Assembly (NCBI GenBank): GCA_049513815.1
Contig: JBEKVR010000204.1
Span: 1-6,742 of the forward strand
Direction: 5' to 3'
From: Roseiarcus sp049513815
Lineage (GTDB): Bacteria > Pseudomonadota > Alphaproteobacteria > Rhizobiales > Beijerinckiaceae
DNA length: 6,742 bases
Shown here piece after piece: positions 6,283 through 6,742 of this stretch. The notes under the pieces were generated by a model. The model searched no databases and was not told the origin of the DNA. It was given only the letters and a program-made list of their open reading frames with translations. Position numbers and translations under genes: made by a program. How positions within the stretch are numbered: the first letter of the stretch is position 1; every line of letters begins with the position of its first letter.

Positions 6283-6742
6283 ATGCCCGCGCCCAGCGAA
6301 ACCCCGGTTGTCGAAGCGAGCGTCCTCGCCAACCTTGACGCACGGGCGCGCGAGATTTTCCGCCGCATCGTCGACTCCTATCTCGCCAGCGGCGAGCCGG
6401 TCGGGTCGCGTCACCTCTCGCGCATCCTGCCCATCTCATTGTCGCCCGCCTCGGTTCGCAATGTGATGCAGGACCTCGAGGAACTCGGGCTCGTCTATGC
6501 GCCCCACACCAGCGCCGGTCGCCTGCCGACCCAGCTCGGCCTGCGCTTCTATGTCGACGCGCTGCTGGAATTCGGCGGTCTGGCGCGCGAGGAACGTGCG
6601 CGGATCGACAGCCAGGTGCGCGCCGCCGCCGAGGAAGCCGGCTTCGAAGGCGCGCTGACCGAGGCGACCGCCCTGCTCTCCGACCTGACGCACGGCGCCG
6701 GCGTCGTCGTCACCTCGAAGGACAATGTCCGGCTCAAGCATG
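6283..6742 (+). CDS. hrcA: Heat-inducible transcription repressor HrcA (3' end outside window)
   Basis: The first 153 codons of HrcA are present. HrcA is the repressor that binds CIRCE elements ahead of groESL and related chaperone operons, and its activity depends on GroEL. The N-terminal winged-helix domain is unmistakable: AREIFRRIVDSYLASGEPVGSRHLSR (22-47), LSPASVRNVMQDLEELGLV (53-71) as the recognition region, then APHTSAGRLPT (73-83) and GLRFYVDALLE. The sequence continues into the regulatory domain with LSDLTHGAGVVV and ends at LKH. HrcA is normally about 340-360 residues, so over half is missing. The ATG at 6283 is the only plausible start: no in-frame ATG, GTG or TTG lies close upstream. 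It lacks a clear Shine-Dalgarno, since the nearest GAGG (6254-6257) is 25 nt away. In alphaproteobacteria grpE often follows hrcA; that cannot be checked here. Confidence 0.95.
   Translation, partial: MPAPSETPVVEASVLANLDARAREIFRRIVDSYLASGEPVGSRHLSRILPISLSPASVRNVMQDLEELGLVYAPHTSAGRLPTQLGLRFYVDALLEFGGLAREERARIDSQVRAAAEEAGFEGALTEATALLSDLTHGAGVVVTSKDNVRLKH

Noticed and set aside
6050..6439. Minus-strand open frame spanning the rpsU-hrcA interval and the start of hrcA
   Set aside because: It is arginine/glycine-rich with no motif, and it is antisense to the conserved HrcA DNA-binding domain and overlaps the rpsU start.

Overview
The window looks like a chromosomal segment of a high-GC alphaproteobacterium, most likely of the order Hyphomicrobiales. 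The flanking reading frames are very GC-rich. The S21 and HrcA sequences are of the alphaproteobacterial type, including S21 with a basic, lysine/proline-containing C-terminal tail. This placement is by recognition, not by a search.

Layout: (1) positions 1-1256, minus strand, hold the N-terminal 418 codons of a thiamine-diphosphate-dependent enzyme of the acetolactate synthase-like superfamily, cut by the window start. (2) 1257-1563 is a divergent intergenic region with hairpins and, just before the next gene, a promoter-like sequence overlapping a long dyad. (3) 1564-5571, plus strand, is one very large gene (1335 aa). Its visible order is an XRE-type helix-turn-helix, an Mrr-like PD-(D/E)XK endonuclease domain, a STAND-type P-loop NTPase with winged helix, and about 780 residues of mostly helical, HEAT-like sequence. 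(4) 5572-5789 separates it from a convergent gene and carries GC-rich stem-loops. (5) 5790-6056, minus strand, is rpsU (ribosomal protein S21). (6) 6057-6282 is the divergent control region between rpsU and hrcA. (7) 6283-6742, plus strand, is the N-terminal part of hrcA (heat-shock repressor), cut by the window end.

The central gene is the point of interest. Its effector-nuclease, STAND NTPase and long C-terminal repeat order is the plan of bacterial STAND immune proteins (Avs-like antiphage proteins). In addition it carries its own DNA-binding domain at the N terminus and has a 29-bp dyad over its putative promoter. The inference is a self-contained, self-regulated, single-gene defence module sitting between housekeeping genes. 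Its base composition is visibly lower in GC than both flanks, which fits horizontal acquisition, but no integrase, transposase, tRNA or direct repeat was seen in the window. The TPP enzyme, rpsU and hrcA show no functional link with it or with one another beyond position. No CRISPR array, rRNA, tRNA or insertion sequence was recognised.
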